From contig NZ_CP090980.1 of assembly GCF_021513135.1 (NCBI RefSeq), positions 806,001-870,000 on the forward strand: 64,000 bases of DNA. The letters are read 5' to 3'. This document shows, piece by piece, positions 44,819 through 53,090 of this stretch (positions within the stretch are counted from its first letter, which is position 1; every line of letters starts with the position of its first letter). The notes below the pieces were generated by a model, which was not told where the DNA came from, did not search any database, and saw nothing but the letters and a program-made list of their open reading frames with translations. The position numbers and the translations under genes were made by a program. Origin of the DNA: Vibrio sp. SS-MA-C1-2 (GTDB lineage: Bacteria > Pseudomonadota > Gammaproteobacteria > Enterobacterales > Vibrionaceae).

Positions 44819-46354
44819 CTGACTCTTCTAGACAAATATTTGCGGTAAAAAGGGAACGATATTAAGGAATTATGATCAGATCATTAGAACTCACTTTTTT
44901 ATGGTCTTAATATGTCACTTTTTAACACTGAACAATGGGCGGCTAATCATTTTGCAAATACAGAGCTAGGTGATAAACGCAGAACTGATAGACTAAAACA
45001 AGTCGCTTCTCAGTTAGCGTCTGCGGCTGGCAAGTCTCTCGCACGGACGTGCGAGGGAGATGAATCTAAATTAGAAGGAGCTTATCGCTTGATCCGGAAT
45101 GAAAATGTCAGCGCGTCCGTCATTAGAGCCAATGGGTTTAATTGTACCGCTCAATTGACCGCCGATGTCCCAGAAATACTGGCTCTAGAAGACACAACAT
45201 CATTAAGCTATCTACACAGTGTTGCTCCTCAATTGGGCAAGCTCGGTAAGGAAACAGATACCTCTCGTGGTTGGTGGGTTCATTCTGTGATGTTGCTTGA
45301 TAGTTCGACTTCAAAGACCTTGGGGTTAATACATCAAGACTGGTGGTGCCGACCAAATGACCCAAATGATGCTGACGAAAAAGAAAGTGGTAAATGGGCA
45401 GACGCTTCTCATTTTACTCGGCAGAGGCTTAAAACTCATATGTCACGTGTTATATCCGTCTGTGACAGAGAAGCAGACATAATGAGCTATCTCGCTGATA
45501 AACAATCACATGCCGAACGTTTTGTGGTTAGAGCTAAGCACTCAAGAAAACTCATTGATGAGAGCAAGCTATTTGCGCATATGGACAGTCAACCAATGAC
45601 TGGCGGATATACCGTGGCTATACCTCAAAAAGGGATGAAAGATGCTCGCGGTAAGACGAAAAACAGAGTATCTCGCACAGCAAATTTAACGCTAAAAGCC
45701 AGCTCTGTCACCGTTAAGTTTAATGGGCAAGAGCACATTCTTAATGCGGTATATGCACAAGAGTCAGGAACGACACAAGAAAACGAGAAGCTCTCTTGGT
45801 TACTTTTGACGAGTGAGCCGATAGATACGCTAGAGCAACAGCTCCATATTATTGATATTTATACAACTCGATGGCGTATTGAAGACTTTCATAAAGCCTG
45901 GAAAACAGGTGCTGGTGTAGAAAGATTACGCATGACCTCCCCCGATAATTTAGAGCGAGCAGCCTCAATCCTAGCGTTTGTGGGCATTCGGTTGCTCCAA
46001 CTTCGAGAAATTATGACTCTATCTTTGTACCTGCGAAAAAAAGGGAAGAGAGAAGAGGCTGAAGAACTAGAGAAGCAGAGTTGCCACCATGTATTAGAAA
46101 AAGATGAGTGGCGCATTTTAATGCAACACTACAAGCCCAGAGGACACAAAGGAAAAAATGCCCCGAGCTTGAAGTGGGCGTATCAATCCATAGCAAAACT
46201 TGGTGGTTTCACAGATACTAAAAGGACAGGAATGGCAAGTTGGACAATGATTTGGGAGGGTTGGGATAAGCTGCAATCGCAAGTTCAAGGCTACCGAGTG
46301 GCCAAGGCGATCTTTGAAGCGGAAGGATCGCTATGAGATCTGATCAAGAGACAG
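44819..46354 (+). mobile_element. IS50-like element, copy 2, without target duplication
   Basis: 1536 bp, CTGACTCTTCTAGACAAAT to AGATCTGATCAAGAGACAG. The flanks differ (CTTGCAGGG on the left, GTATTGGGC on the right), and the right flank is the middle of an IS1111-type transposase gene whose other half is missing. So DNA next to this copy has been rearranged or deleted. Confidence 0.93.
44912..46336 (+). CDS. IS50-like transposase, copy 2
   Basis: 474 aa with the same D94, D185, E324 catalytic set as copy 1. Differences from copy 1 are A83T (TADVPEIL), R101L (SYLHS in place of SYRHS) and a Thr-to-Met change in MASWTMIWEG near the C-terminus. R101L lies in the conserved TTSLSYRH block after the first catalytic aspartate, which is also RH in the Tn5 transposase, so this copy may be impaired (inference). 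Confidence 0.93.
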   Translation: MSLFNTEQWAANHFANTELGDKRRTDRLKQVASQLASAAGKSLARTCEGDESKLEGAYRLIRNENVSASVIRANGFNCTAQLTADVPEILALEDTTSLSYLHSVAPQLGKLGKETDTSRGWWVHSVMLLDSSTSKTLGLIHQDWWCRPNDPNDADEKESGKWADASHFTRQRLKTHMSRVISVCDREADIMSYLADKQSHAERFVVRAKHSRKLIDESKLFAHMDSQPMTGGYTVAIPQKGMKDARGKTKNRVSRTANLTLKASSVTVKFNGQEHILNAVYAQESGTTQENEKLSWLLLTSEPIDTLEQQLHIIDIYTTRWRIEDFHKAWKTGAGVERLRMTSPDNLERAASILAFVGIRLLQLREIMTLSLYLRKKGKREEAEELEKQSCHHVLEKDEWRILMQHYKPRGHKGKNAPSLKWAYQSIAKLGGFTDTKRTGMASWTMIWEGWDKLQSQVQGYRVAKAIFEAEGSL

Positions 46355-46729
46355 GTATTGGGCCATTAACAGCGACAGCACTTATTGCAGCAATAGGTGA
46401 TGGTAGTCAATTTAAAAATGGTCGTAACTTATCAGCTTGGTTGGGGCTTACGCCACGTCAGCACAGCAGCACAGCAGCACAGCAGCGGAGGACGAGAACT
46501 TTTACTTGGCATTAGTAAAGCTGGTGAGTGCTACTTAAGAACTCTTTTTATACATGGCGCCAGAGCTGTGGTAAATAGTGCTAAAGACAAAAAAGATAAG
46601 ATCAGTCAATGGGTGCAGAACTTAAGTGAAACGCACCATCACAATGTTGTGACAGTGGCATTAGCCAATAAAAATGCACGTATAGCCTGGGCATTATTAA
46701 CAAAACAACAGGAATACCAGCCTGCTTAG
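46355..46729 (+). pseudogene. IS110-family (IS1111-type) transposase C-terminal fragment with 8-bp expansion
   Basis: Reads GIGPLTATALIAAIGDGSQF...SAWLGLTPRQHS, then shifts frame and continues GGRELLLGISKAGECYLRTL...VVTVALANKNARIAWALLTK to 46729. At the shift, CACAGCAG is repeated three times (46460-46483). One copy would give RQHSSGGRELLLG, so two extra 8-bp units (16 bp) cause the frameshift. The N-terminal half was lost at the junction with IS50-like copy 2. Confidence 0.88.
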
Positions 46730-47245
46730 AAAAAACAAGTTAAAATAATAAATTAATTTAGCTACAACATCGAATTGCATACCGGTTGATGATTAAAATA
46801 GATAGGATCGATCACTGGAGAACCTGAAGGGTGGGATGAGCTAATAGCTCGAGCGATCAACTAGGACCAGTGATGCGAATTGCTCATTATGGCTAATATC
46901 AATATAAAGATGAAAAGCCGAATATACTTTAGCAATCAATCTTTTTTACGATTCAACTGTTGCAATAAAAGGGAAGCCCATATACCCGCTCTGGGATCGC
47001 TATGAGGTTGATCAAGAAGTAAGTTAATATATTTGTCTATACCAAGTTTATCGATTCTTCTAAGATTATAGTATTTAATTTATAATGAAAGTTTTTTTTA
47101 ATATTGATGTAAATGTTTTTTTTATGAAACTATTTATTATATTTCCCAAGATGATTGATTATCAATATTGAATGTGTATATATAGATAAAGATTTTATTT
47201 TACCATATGGCATGAAGGTCTAAAATTTAATTATAGCAGTATTTA
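46730..47245. other. Tail of the IS1111-type element, IS50-like end relic, and non-coding DNA
   Basis: No gene. 46800-46880 (GATCGATCACTGGAGAACCT ... CTAGGACCAGTGATGCGAAT) looks like the downstream end of the IS1111-type element. At 46966-46995 the sequence GGATCGCTATGAGGTTGATC and AAGAAGTAAG resembles the inside end of the IS50-like element (GGATCGCTATGAGATCTGAT CAAGAGACAG), a probable relic. The remainder is AT-rich. Confidence 0.45.
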
Positions 47246-47249
47246 TTAG

Positions 47250-47835
47250 TCCCCTTTAAGGTTAAAACCACCGACTTTAGTCGGTTAGCTTTAGCTATGA
47301 TATTCTTTTAGTCTTCCCAGCCACTGGAGAATCTAAATGGATTATAGATATGGCAGTCATACAGTCTTTAAAATTCAATATCATTTCGTCTTTGTAACTA
47401 AGTACAGGTATGCTGTATTAAGAGGAGATGTTGCGCTTCGAATTAGAGAGATAATACGGCAAACATGCCATGCTTTTGAAATCGAAATATTAAAAGGTGT
47501 TGTAAGTAAAGATCATGTACACCTTCTGATATCAGCTCCTCCCAATATGGCACCAAGTGAAATAATGCGAAGGATAAAAGGTAGAAGTTCCAGCAAGATA
47601 TTTGAATCATTTCCCGATTTAAAGAAAAGGTACTGGGGACGTCATTTTTGGGCTCGAGGGTATTTCTGCGTTACATCGGGAGATGTAACAGAAGACATGA
47701 TAAAAGAATATTTAGAGCACCATTTTGAGCCTAGTCCAGAAGATAATTTTAAAACTGAGGGGTAAAGAAAACCGGTCTTTGACCGGTATCCGGGACTTTC
47801 AGTCCGTAATACTAACCCACCTTAGGTGGTTGTTA
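47250..47835 (+). mobile_element. IS200-type element
   Basis: A single tnpA bounded by hairpins instead of inverted repeats: ACCGACTTTAGTCGGT at 47269-47284 on the left, CCGGTCTTTGACCGG (47771-47785) and CCACCTTAGGTGG (47818-47830) on the right. The exact cleavage ends are not determinable by eye. Confidence 0.85.
47337..47765 (+). CDS. tnpA: IS200/IS605-family Y1 transposase TnpA
   Basis: 142 aa single-strand DNA transposase. It has the HUH-type metal-binding pair in SKDHVHLLISAPP (HVH, residues 60-62) and the catalytic tyrosine in the helix MIKEYLEHHFE (about residue 125). Start and core regions (YGSHTVFKIQYHFVFVTKYR, IMRRIKGRSSSKIFE, RYWGRHFWARGYFCVTSGDV) are standard for the family. It appears complete. 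No tnpB accompanies it. Confidence 0.93.
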   Translation: MDYRYGSHTVFKIQYHFVFVTKYRYAVLRGDVALRIREIIRQTCHAFEIEILKGVVSKDHVHLLISAPPNMAPSEIMRRIKGRSSSKIFESFPDLKKRYWGRHFWARGYFCVTSGDVTEDMIKEYLEHHFEPSPEDNFKTEG

Positions 47836-47965
47836 AGTTAATTTCAATGGCATATGTCGAGATAACTTTAACGCAGCAACTTAATAGGTTTACTATGTTA
47901 TTTAAATTGATTAATTAAATAACTAAAAATTTGAATGATAAGTAATGAGAATTAAAAGGTATAAA

Positions 47966-48769
47966 ATGAAAATATTATATATTATAATCATCATGATAAA
48001 TTTCTTAACACGAGCATATGCTGGTGATTTAAGATCTGAGTCTATAAAGGCAAGTAATCCAGTTGCATTTGCAACTAAAATTATCATTGATAACATGTAT
48101 TTACCAGCTGAAAATGAACAGCCTGATATAAATGAATTTCAATTAAATATAGTTGCACCATATCCTGTAACAGATGAAATAAATTTAATTAATAAGCTGA
48201 AATTGCCAGTTGATACATTAACTTATAATAATAATGGTCTTAAAAATGAAACTTCTTTAAACGATATTACATATACAGGGTATTTTAGTAATGCAAAAGA
48301 CTTTGTATTTTCCAATGGATTAAAATTATCTACAGGATTTGGTCCAAATATTACTTTTGATACATCAAATTTTGACTATGTAGATGATAAAAATGGTGGG
48401 GCTATAGGTTTGTCTAGTGTTGCTTTCGCTAAAACAAAAAAATTCATTGGAATGGTTTCTTACCAATATAGCTGGGCTTTGAAGTCAGAAGGTAATAATA
48501 CTCAAAATATGCAGTTTATGGCAGCTTATAATTGGGTTAATGGTATGTCTATTAATATGGCTCCTTTTCTAACTAAAAAAGAAGGGGAGGACTGGTATAT
48601 TCCTATCGGGTTTGGGTTAGGTAAGTTTATTAAGGTAAATGGAAAGCTTCCCGTAAAGTTTACAGCAAACGCATATTATAACATAAGTACACCGAGTAAA
48701 ATGGAATATCATAATTGGCAATATCAGATACTTATTATCATTATGGCTCCAAGCTTATTTGGTAAATAA
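47966..48769 (+). CDS. Putative exported outer-membrane beta-barrel protein
   Basis: 267 aa from the ATG at 47966 (AAAAGG upstream). A signal peptide ILYIIIIMINFLTRAYA precedes GDLRSESIKA. The body has alternating polar/hydrophobic strands (FQLNIVAPYPV, GFGPNITFD, FIGMVSYQYSWAL, MQFMAAYNWV, WYIPIGFGLGKFI, FTANAYYNI), the texture of small OM transporter-like barrels. The C-terminus MEYHNWQYQILIIIMAPSLF may be altered at the end. An IS630 gene begins 55 bp downstream. I do not know its ligand; the family assignment is tentative. Confidence 0.55.
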   Translation: MKILYIIIIMINFLTRAYAGDLRSESIKASNPVAFATKIIIDNMYLPAENEQPDINEFQLNIVAPYPVTDEINLINKLKLPVDTLTYNNNGLKNETSLNDITYTGYFSNAKDFVFSNGLKLSTGFGPNITFDTSNFDYVDDKNGGAIGLSSVAFAKTKKFIGMVSYQYSWALKSEGNNTQNMQFMAAYNWVNGMSINMAPFLTKKEGEDWYIPIGFGLGKFIKVNGKLPVKFTANAYYNISTPSKMEYHNWQYQILIIIMAPSLFGK

Positions 48770-48989
48770 AGCGGTAATGACCTATATAGCTAAATCACCA
48801 TAATGTGTCATAATGATGTTATGACATATTCCAAAGATTTTCGCCAACATGTATTGGCCTTCAAAGACAAAAACTCTCTTACTTTCCAGCAAACTAGTGA
48901 ACGGTTCAATATCTCTATTCGAACTTTATTTCGCTGGGAAAAAGAGATAGAACCCTTAATTCATAAAAATCGTCCCGCCATTAAAATTA

Positions 48990-50250
48990 GGCTCTTCGAC
49001 GTTTCAAGTGGATTTGGGTTAAAATATGCATCTCCTAAATAGCCGCCAATGTAAGGTCCAGTCACGTTGAATTCTTCTGATATTTTTATGCTCGGGTTAG
49101 GGCTACAAGCTCCGTGGAAACTTATCGACCAATCTCTTAATACAGAACACTCTCCTTATGAGCTTCATCTACAAGTTGGGGCTGAACGTGGAGTACTTTA
49201 CTCGTGTCCAGAATGCGGTATCGCTTGCCCAGCACATGATTTCAAAGAGAAAACATGGCGTCATCTCAACTTTTTTCAGCACCATTGCTATATCACTGCG
49301 AAGATACCTAGAGTTCACTGCAAAAATCACGGGGTAAGGCGCATTGAAGTGCCTTGGGCAAGGCCGGGTAGTGGCTTTACTTTGTTGTTCGAAGAAGTGG
49401 CCTTAACACTCGTAAGAGAGATGCCCGTTAACGCTGCCGCTTAGTTTATGGAAGTGACGGATAAGCGGCTTTGGCGAGTGGTGGAATATTACGTCGAGCA
49501 AGCTTTATCACGACTTGACCTGTCGTCTCTCCATGCCTTTGGATTTGATGAGACAGCGTCAAAGCGTGGACATAATTACGTCACTGTTTTCATTGATATG
49601 GCGCGTAAAACCCTCCCTGTTGTCTTTGCTATACCAGGAAAAGGCAAGAAAACTGTCACTGAGTTTACCACCTTTATTGAAAAGCACGGAGCAAATTCAG
49701 AGCAAGTCCTTGAAGTCGTGTGTGACATGTCTCCGTCTTTTTTAAGCGGTGTCAAAGATGAATTTCCGAAAGCGAATGTCACCGTTGATTGGTTCCATGT
49801 TGTACAGTTATTTACCCGAGCCGTTGATGAGGTTCGGAAAGAGGAAAGAAAGCACAATGACATGCCGAAGGCGCTTCGTTGGGCAGTGTTAAAGACTGCT
49901 GAGAGTCCGATGACAGATAAGCAAGCTGACCTAGAGCAGTATGAGCTTGAGACAGCGAAAGCTTGGCGAGTAAAAGAAAAATTACGTTGGATAAGAGAAG
50001 CGCCAACGGCTCAAACCGCTCGTTGGCGCCTGACTAATTTCATCAAGTTTACACTTGACGAAATAGGGAGCTCAGATGCTTTAGAGCCAGTAAGAAAAGC
50101 GCTAGCAACGTTAGAAAAGCATTCAGAGAGAATACTTCAACGCTGGACTTCGACCTATACGAATGCACGAATAGAGGGTCTGAATAGTTTATTTCAAGCA
50201 GCGAGCCCCGCCGCTGAAATATTGAAATCCACTTGAAACGTCGAAGAGCC
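48990..50250 (+). mobile_element. ISL3-family element, copy 1, with 8-bp target duplication
   Basis: Perfect terminal repeats GGCTCTTCGACGTTTCAAGT / inverted at 50231-50250, and duplicated target TAAAATTA at 48982-48989 and 50251-50258. Inserted inside the IS630-type gene. The transposase inside is broken. Confidence 0.95.
49067..50236 (+). pseudogene. ISL3 transposase with amber stop and 63-bp deletion
   Basis: N-terminal zinc-finger part (YSCPECGIACPAHDFKEKTWRH ... PVNAAA) stops at a TAG at 49442, then FMEVTDKRLWRVVEYYVEQA continues in the same frame to 50236 with the DDE core (LHAFGFDETASKRGHNYVTV, CDMSPSFLSGV, VDWFHVVQLF, NARIEGLNSLFQAA). Near 50204, 63 bp coding about 21 residues are missing compared with copy 2 (which has RSRARGYRNTATFITMIYMI there). 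The missing part is bounded by AGCGA repeats. The transposase is inactive. Confidence 0.9.
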
Positions 50251-50394
50251 TAAAATTAATGACGATGCTCTACGTGCTGATATTAAAATGCATCCTGACA
50301 GCTACCAATGGGAAAGAGCTAAGCGATTTAATGTGAGTCAGTCGGCTATGCACTACGCGCTTAAGCGCCTTTATATTACTTACTGATGTTACGC

Positions 50395-50512
50395 AGTTAA
50401 CATGTCTATCTCTCGCAAAGCCTTAAGTGCTTCTTTTTGAGCTTTTATATAAAGCTCGTTTTTAACCCAAATGTCGTTAAGCCTTTTTTAACACTTAACC
50501 CTTCCAATTTGG
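50395..50512 (-). pseudogene. IS701-type transposase, C-terminal piece
   Basis: Minus-strand reading AKLEGLSVKKGLTTFGLKT then a one-base loss relative to the copy at 20450-20570 (which reads KTKLYIKAQKEVLKALREI). So even without the IS1111 insertion this copy had an extra frameshift. Confidence 0.75.
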
Positions 50513-51904
50513 CGTGTATGGACACATCCTCTTTTGCAAGTAAAATTTTTGTTTAATTAGGTATAACTGCCTACGTGTATCCGGTTTCATTAATGATGTG
50601 AATTCAATAATAACACATCGAACCATAATGGCGATTTCCGCACGTTAACTCCCAGTCGGTTGCACGAGTTTATTCTCTACGCCAAATAAGGGTTTTGCTA
50701 ACGTTGGTTTTACCAATTAACCATCAATATTACTTTTGCAATTTTTATTGTTCTCGAATTAAACTCTGAAATACAGCAATTTCTTTCATATTACCCCGCG
50801 GCTAAGGAAGGGTTGTACTTATCTTCCTTAGATACTAGTGCCCAAGATATCCTCGCAATTTTATTCGCCAAAGCGACAATTGCTATATTAGAATGCTTTC
50901 TGCTACTTAATTTTTTAATCCATAAGCTTAAAGGGTCAGTCTTATTTTTGACATGACGGAAAGCAGATCTTGCACCATGTACCAGTAACTTTCTTAGATA
51001 GCCATTACCTCTTTTACTAATTCCTAATAACCGCTCTTTGCCTCCAGTACTATGCTGCTTAGGAACTAAGCCCAATGATGCGGCAAAATCACGACCTTTT
51101 TTAAAACTGCTTCCATTCCCTAAGTCAATTAATAAGGCACTACAAATTAGAGGACCGATACCAGTTATCTCCATAAGTCGCTCAGCATTTTTGTTGCCTT
51201 TTAAACTAGCTGTGATCATAGATGATACCAGTTCCAGATGCTCATCTAATCCTTTAAGTTCGTCATATTGCATCTGTAGTACTTCTCGAAATAGTGGTGT
51301 TAAATTATTTTCAGCGTCTTCAAGCCACCATGATATAGATTCTCTGAGCTTTTTTATTCCAGTTGGAGCAACAATGCCATATTCTGCAGTAAGGCCTCTT
51401 ATTTGGTTCGCCTTTGCTGTTCGTTGAGTCACTAGATCTTCGCGAAGGCGGTGCATTGCTTGGATATCTTGTTGCTCAACAGTTTTTGTCGAAACAAATC
51501 TCATATTTGGTCGGCTTATCGCCTCGCAAATGGCTTCAGCATCTGCCATATCATTTTTATTTGTTTTCACATAAGGCTTTACAAATTGTGGAGCAATTAG
51601 CTTAACTGTATAGCCTAAGCACTGTAACTCTCTTGACCAATAATGAGCAGAGCCACAAGCTTCAATGCCGATAATAGCATTTTTAGGCACTCGCTTAACT
51701 ATTTCATTCAACCACTTTGAGCGTGAATACTTTCCTTTCCATGCTTTATTTTCATCTTGATCTACTGCATATATATGAAATGAATTTTTCGCAATATCAA
51801 CACCAACACGAATGATAGTTTTCATAATGAACCTCACCTATATAGTTAAACTTAACATTATCAGTTTAGGAGATTATAGGGTGAGGATGTGTCCATGCCA
51901 TTGG
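50513..51904 (-). mobile_element. IS1111-type IS110-family element
   Basis: Sub-terminal 12-bp inverted repeats ATGGACACATCC (50518-50529) and GGATGTGTCCAT (51885-51896), each a few bases inside the ends, as in the IS1111 group. It sits in the IS701-type transposase gene between the codons for HIFMSLLA and AKLEG. No target duplication is needed for this family. Confidence 0.85.
50791..51825 (-). CDS. IS1111-type DEDD transposase
   Basis: 344 aa from the ATG at 51825 (GTGAGG six bases upstream); an in-frame GTG four codons earlier overlaps that site. The N-terminal RuvC-like DEDD domain has VGVDIAKNSFHIYA, IIGIEACGSAHYW and KTNKNDMADAEAICEA. The C-terminal transposase_20 domain has ITGIGPLICSALLIDLGNGS, FAASLGLVPKQHSTGGKERL and LGISKRGNGYLRKLLVHGAR. 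It is complete and appears functional. Unlike IS4-type enzymes it uses a Holliday-junction-like chemistry (family knowledge). Confidence 0.94.
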   Translation of the reverse strand: MKTIIRVGVDIAKNSFHIYAVDQDENKAWKGKYSRSKWLNEIVKRVPKNAIIGIEACGSAHYWSRELQCLGYTVKLIAPQFVKPYVKTNKNDMADAEAICEAISRPNMRFVSTKTVEQQDIQAMHRLREDLVTQRTAKANQIRGLTAEYGIVAPTGIKKLRESISWWLEDAENNLTPLFREVLQMQYDELKGLDEHLELVSSMITASLKGNKNAERLMEITGIGPLICSALLIDLGNGSSFKKGRDFAASLGLVPKQHSTGGKERLLGISKRGNGYLRKLLVHGARSAFRHVKNKTDPLSLWIKKLSSRKHSNIAIVALANKIARISWALVSKEDKYNPSLAAG

Positions 51905-52844
51905 TTGCTAGCAATGACATGAAAATGTGATTACTTTGAGTTCTCTCTTTCTTAGCGGGAGATTTAGCAAGGCCTGTATTCGATTTGATATTCTTATGAA
52001 ATACTTCAACTTTCCATCGTTTCTGATAGATTGCTTCCATCGACTCTTTATCTAGTTCAATATCATTACTGATCAAATATAATATCCCTTCACTTCCATC
52101 TTTGTTTTTAAAAATTTGTCGATGCAAAATAATGGGTATATCCATTCCTTTTACCCAACCAAGGATCGGGGAGTCTGACCAATCTAATGAATCAATACGT
52201 TGAAAGCGTCCTTCTAATTTATCTTCTTTGCTAAGTGCGATTAACCGATTACTTTTTAACGCAAGTAAAAAATATTTCTTTATCTTATCGTTGATAAACT
52301 TCATATTACCGATGGAGGAAAACCAGCTATCAGCCAAGACATAGCGCCATTTTAATTGGTTTTGTTGGCATGCTTTAAGTAGGGTGATCAGATCATCATT
52401 CTTTGTTGTTTCACTTTTTCTTTTTATCTTTCTCGTTGAAATATCACTATATTGAATAGGTTTTGTTATTAACTTAAAAGCGACAGGAATACTGACATCA
52501 TTAGCATGATAAATACAATTTAATAAATTGATACCTTTAACTGAGCGACCAACGGTATGGTCAAAGTGCCAGTTAATCAGGTCATTTTCACTGGAGTAAG
52601 GTTTCGCTTGAACAGTGTCATCGAAAATTAACACACCGTCATCAGCTTCTATATCACGTACGTCTTTCTTCACATTTTGCCATAAGTCAGCCGAACTAAA
52701 CTGTTTATGCGAGAGAAAACGTGTGACTTGGTCGTGACTAATATCACCATCTAAAAGATTTGATAGACCCGTTGCTGTCGTATAGCTGAATGAAGTGACA
52801 AGATAATCAATATACAGCTCAAATATTTGTTTATTTTTATTCAT
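51897..52844 (-). pseudogene. IS701-type transposase, N-terminal 300 residues
   Basis: MNKNKQIFELYIDYLVTSFS, GDISHDQVTRFLSH, DDGVLIFDDTVQAKPYS, DSWFSSIGNMKFI (second aspartate) and AIYQKRWKVEVFHKNIKSNT (glutamate) give the DDE set of an IS4/IS701-like enzyme. The reading is truncated after HIFMSLLA by the IS1111-type element and ends in foreign codons. Confidence 0.87.
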
Positions 52845-53090
52845 GGTTCTATCTTAACCATTTTAGAAGTGAAAGTTTAGTCTACTGCGTAACATCAGTT
52901 ACTTAAAAATAGAAATGAATTCATCAATAGTACTCAAATTTTATGGCTCTTCGACGTTTCAAGTGGATTTCAATATTTCAGCGGCGGGGCTCGCTATCAT
53001 ATAGATCATAGTGATGAACGTGGCTGTATTTCTATAGCCGCGTGCCCTTGACCTCGCTGCTTGAAATAAACTATTCAGACCTTCCATTCG

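Larger units (their letters stand above)
48824..50382 (+). pseudogene. IS630-type transposase N-terminal part, split by ISL3
   Basis: 48824-48989 codes MTYSKDFRQHVLAFKDKNSL ... WEKEIEPLIHKNRPAIKI (HTH domain). After the ISL3 element and its 8-bp duplication, 50259-50382 resumes NDDALRADIKMHPDSYQWER AKRFNVSQSAMHYALKRLYIT, and is then cut by the IS701-type element. The DDE catalytic half is not found in the window. Confidence 0.88.
50383..52900 (-). mobile_element. IS701-type element, split by an IS1111-type element
   Basis: Terminal repeats CTGATGTTACGCAGT at 50383 and inverted ACTGCGTAACATCAG ending about 52898. The transposase starts at 52844 on the minus strand and its C-terminus is found at 50395-50512, on the other side of the IS1111-type insert. 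Confidence 0.85.
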
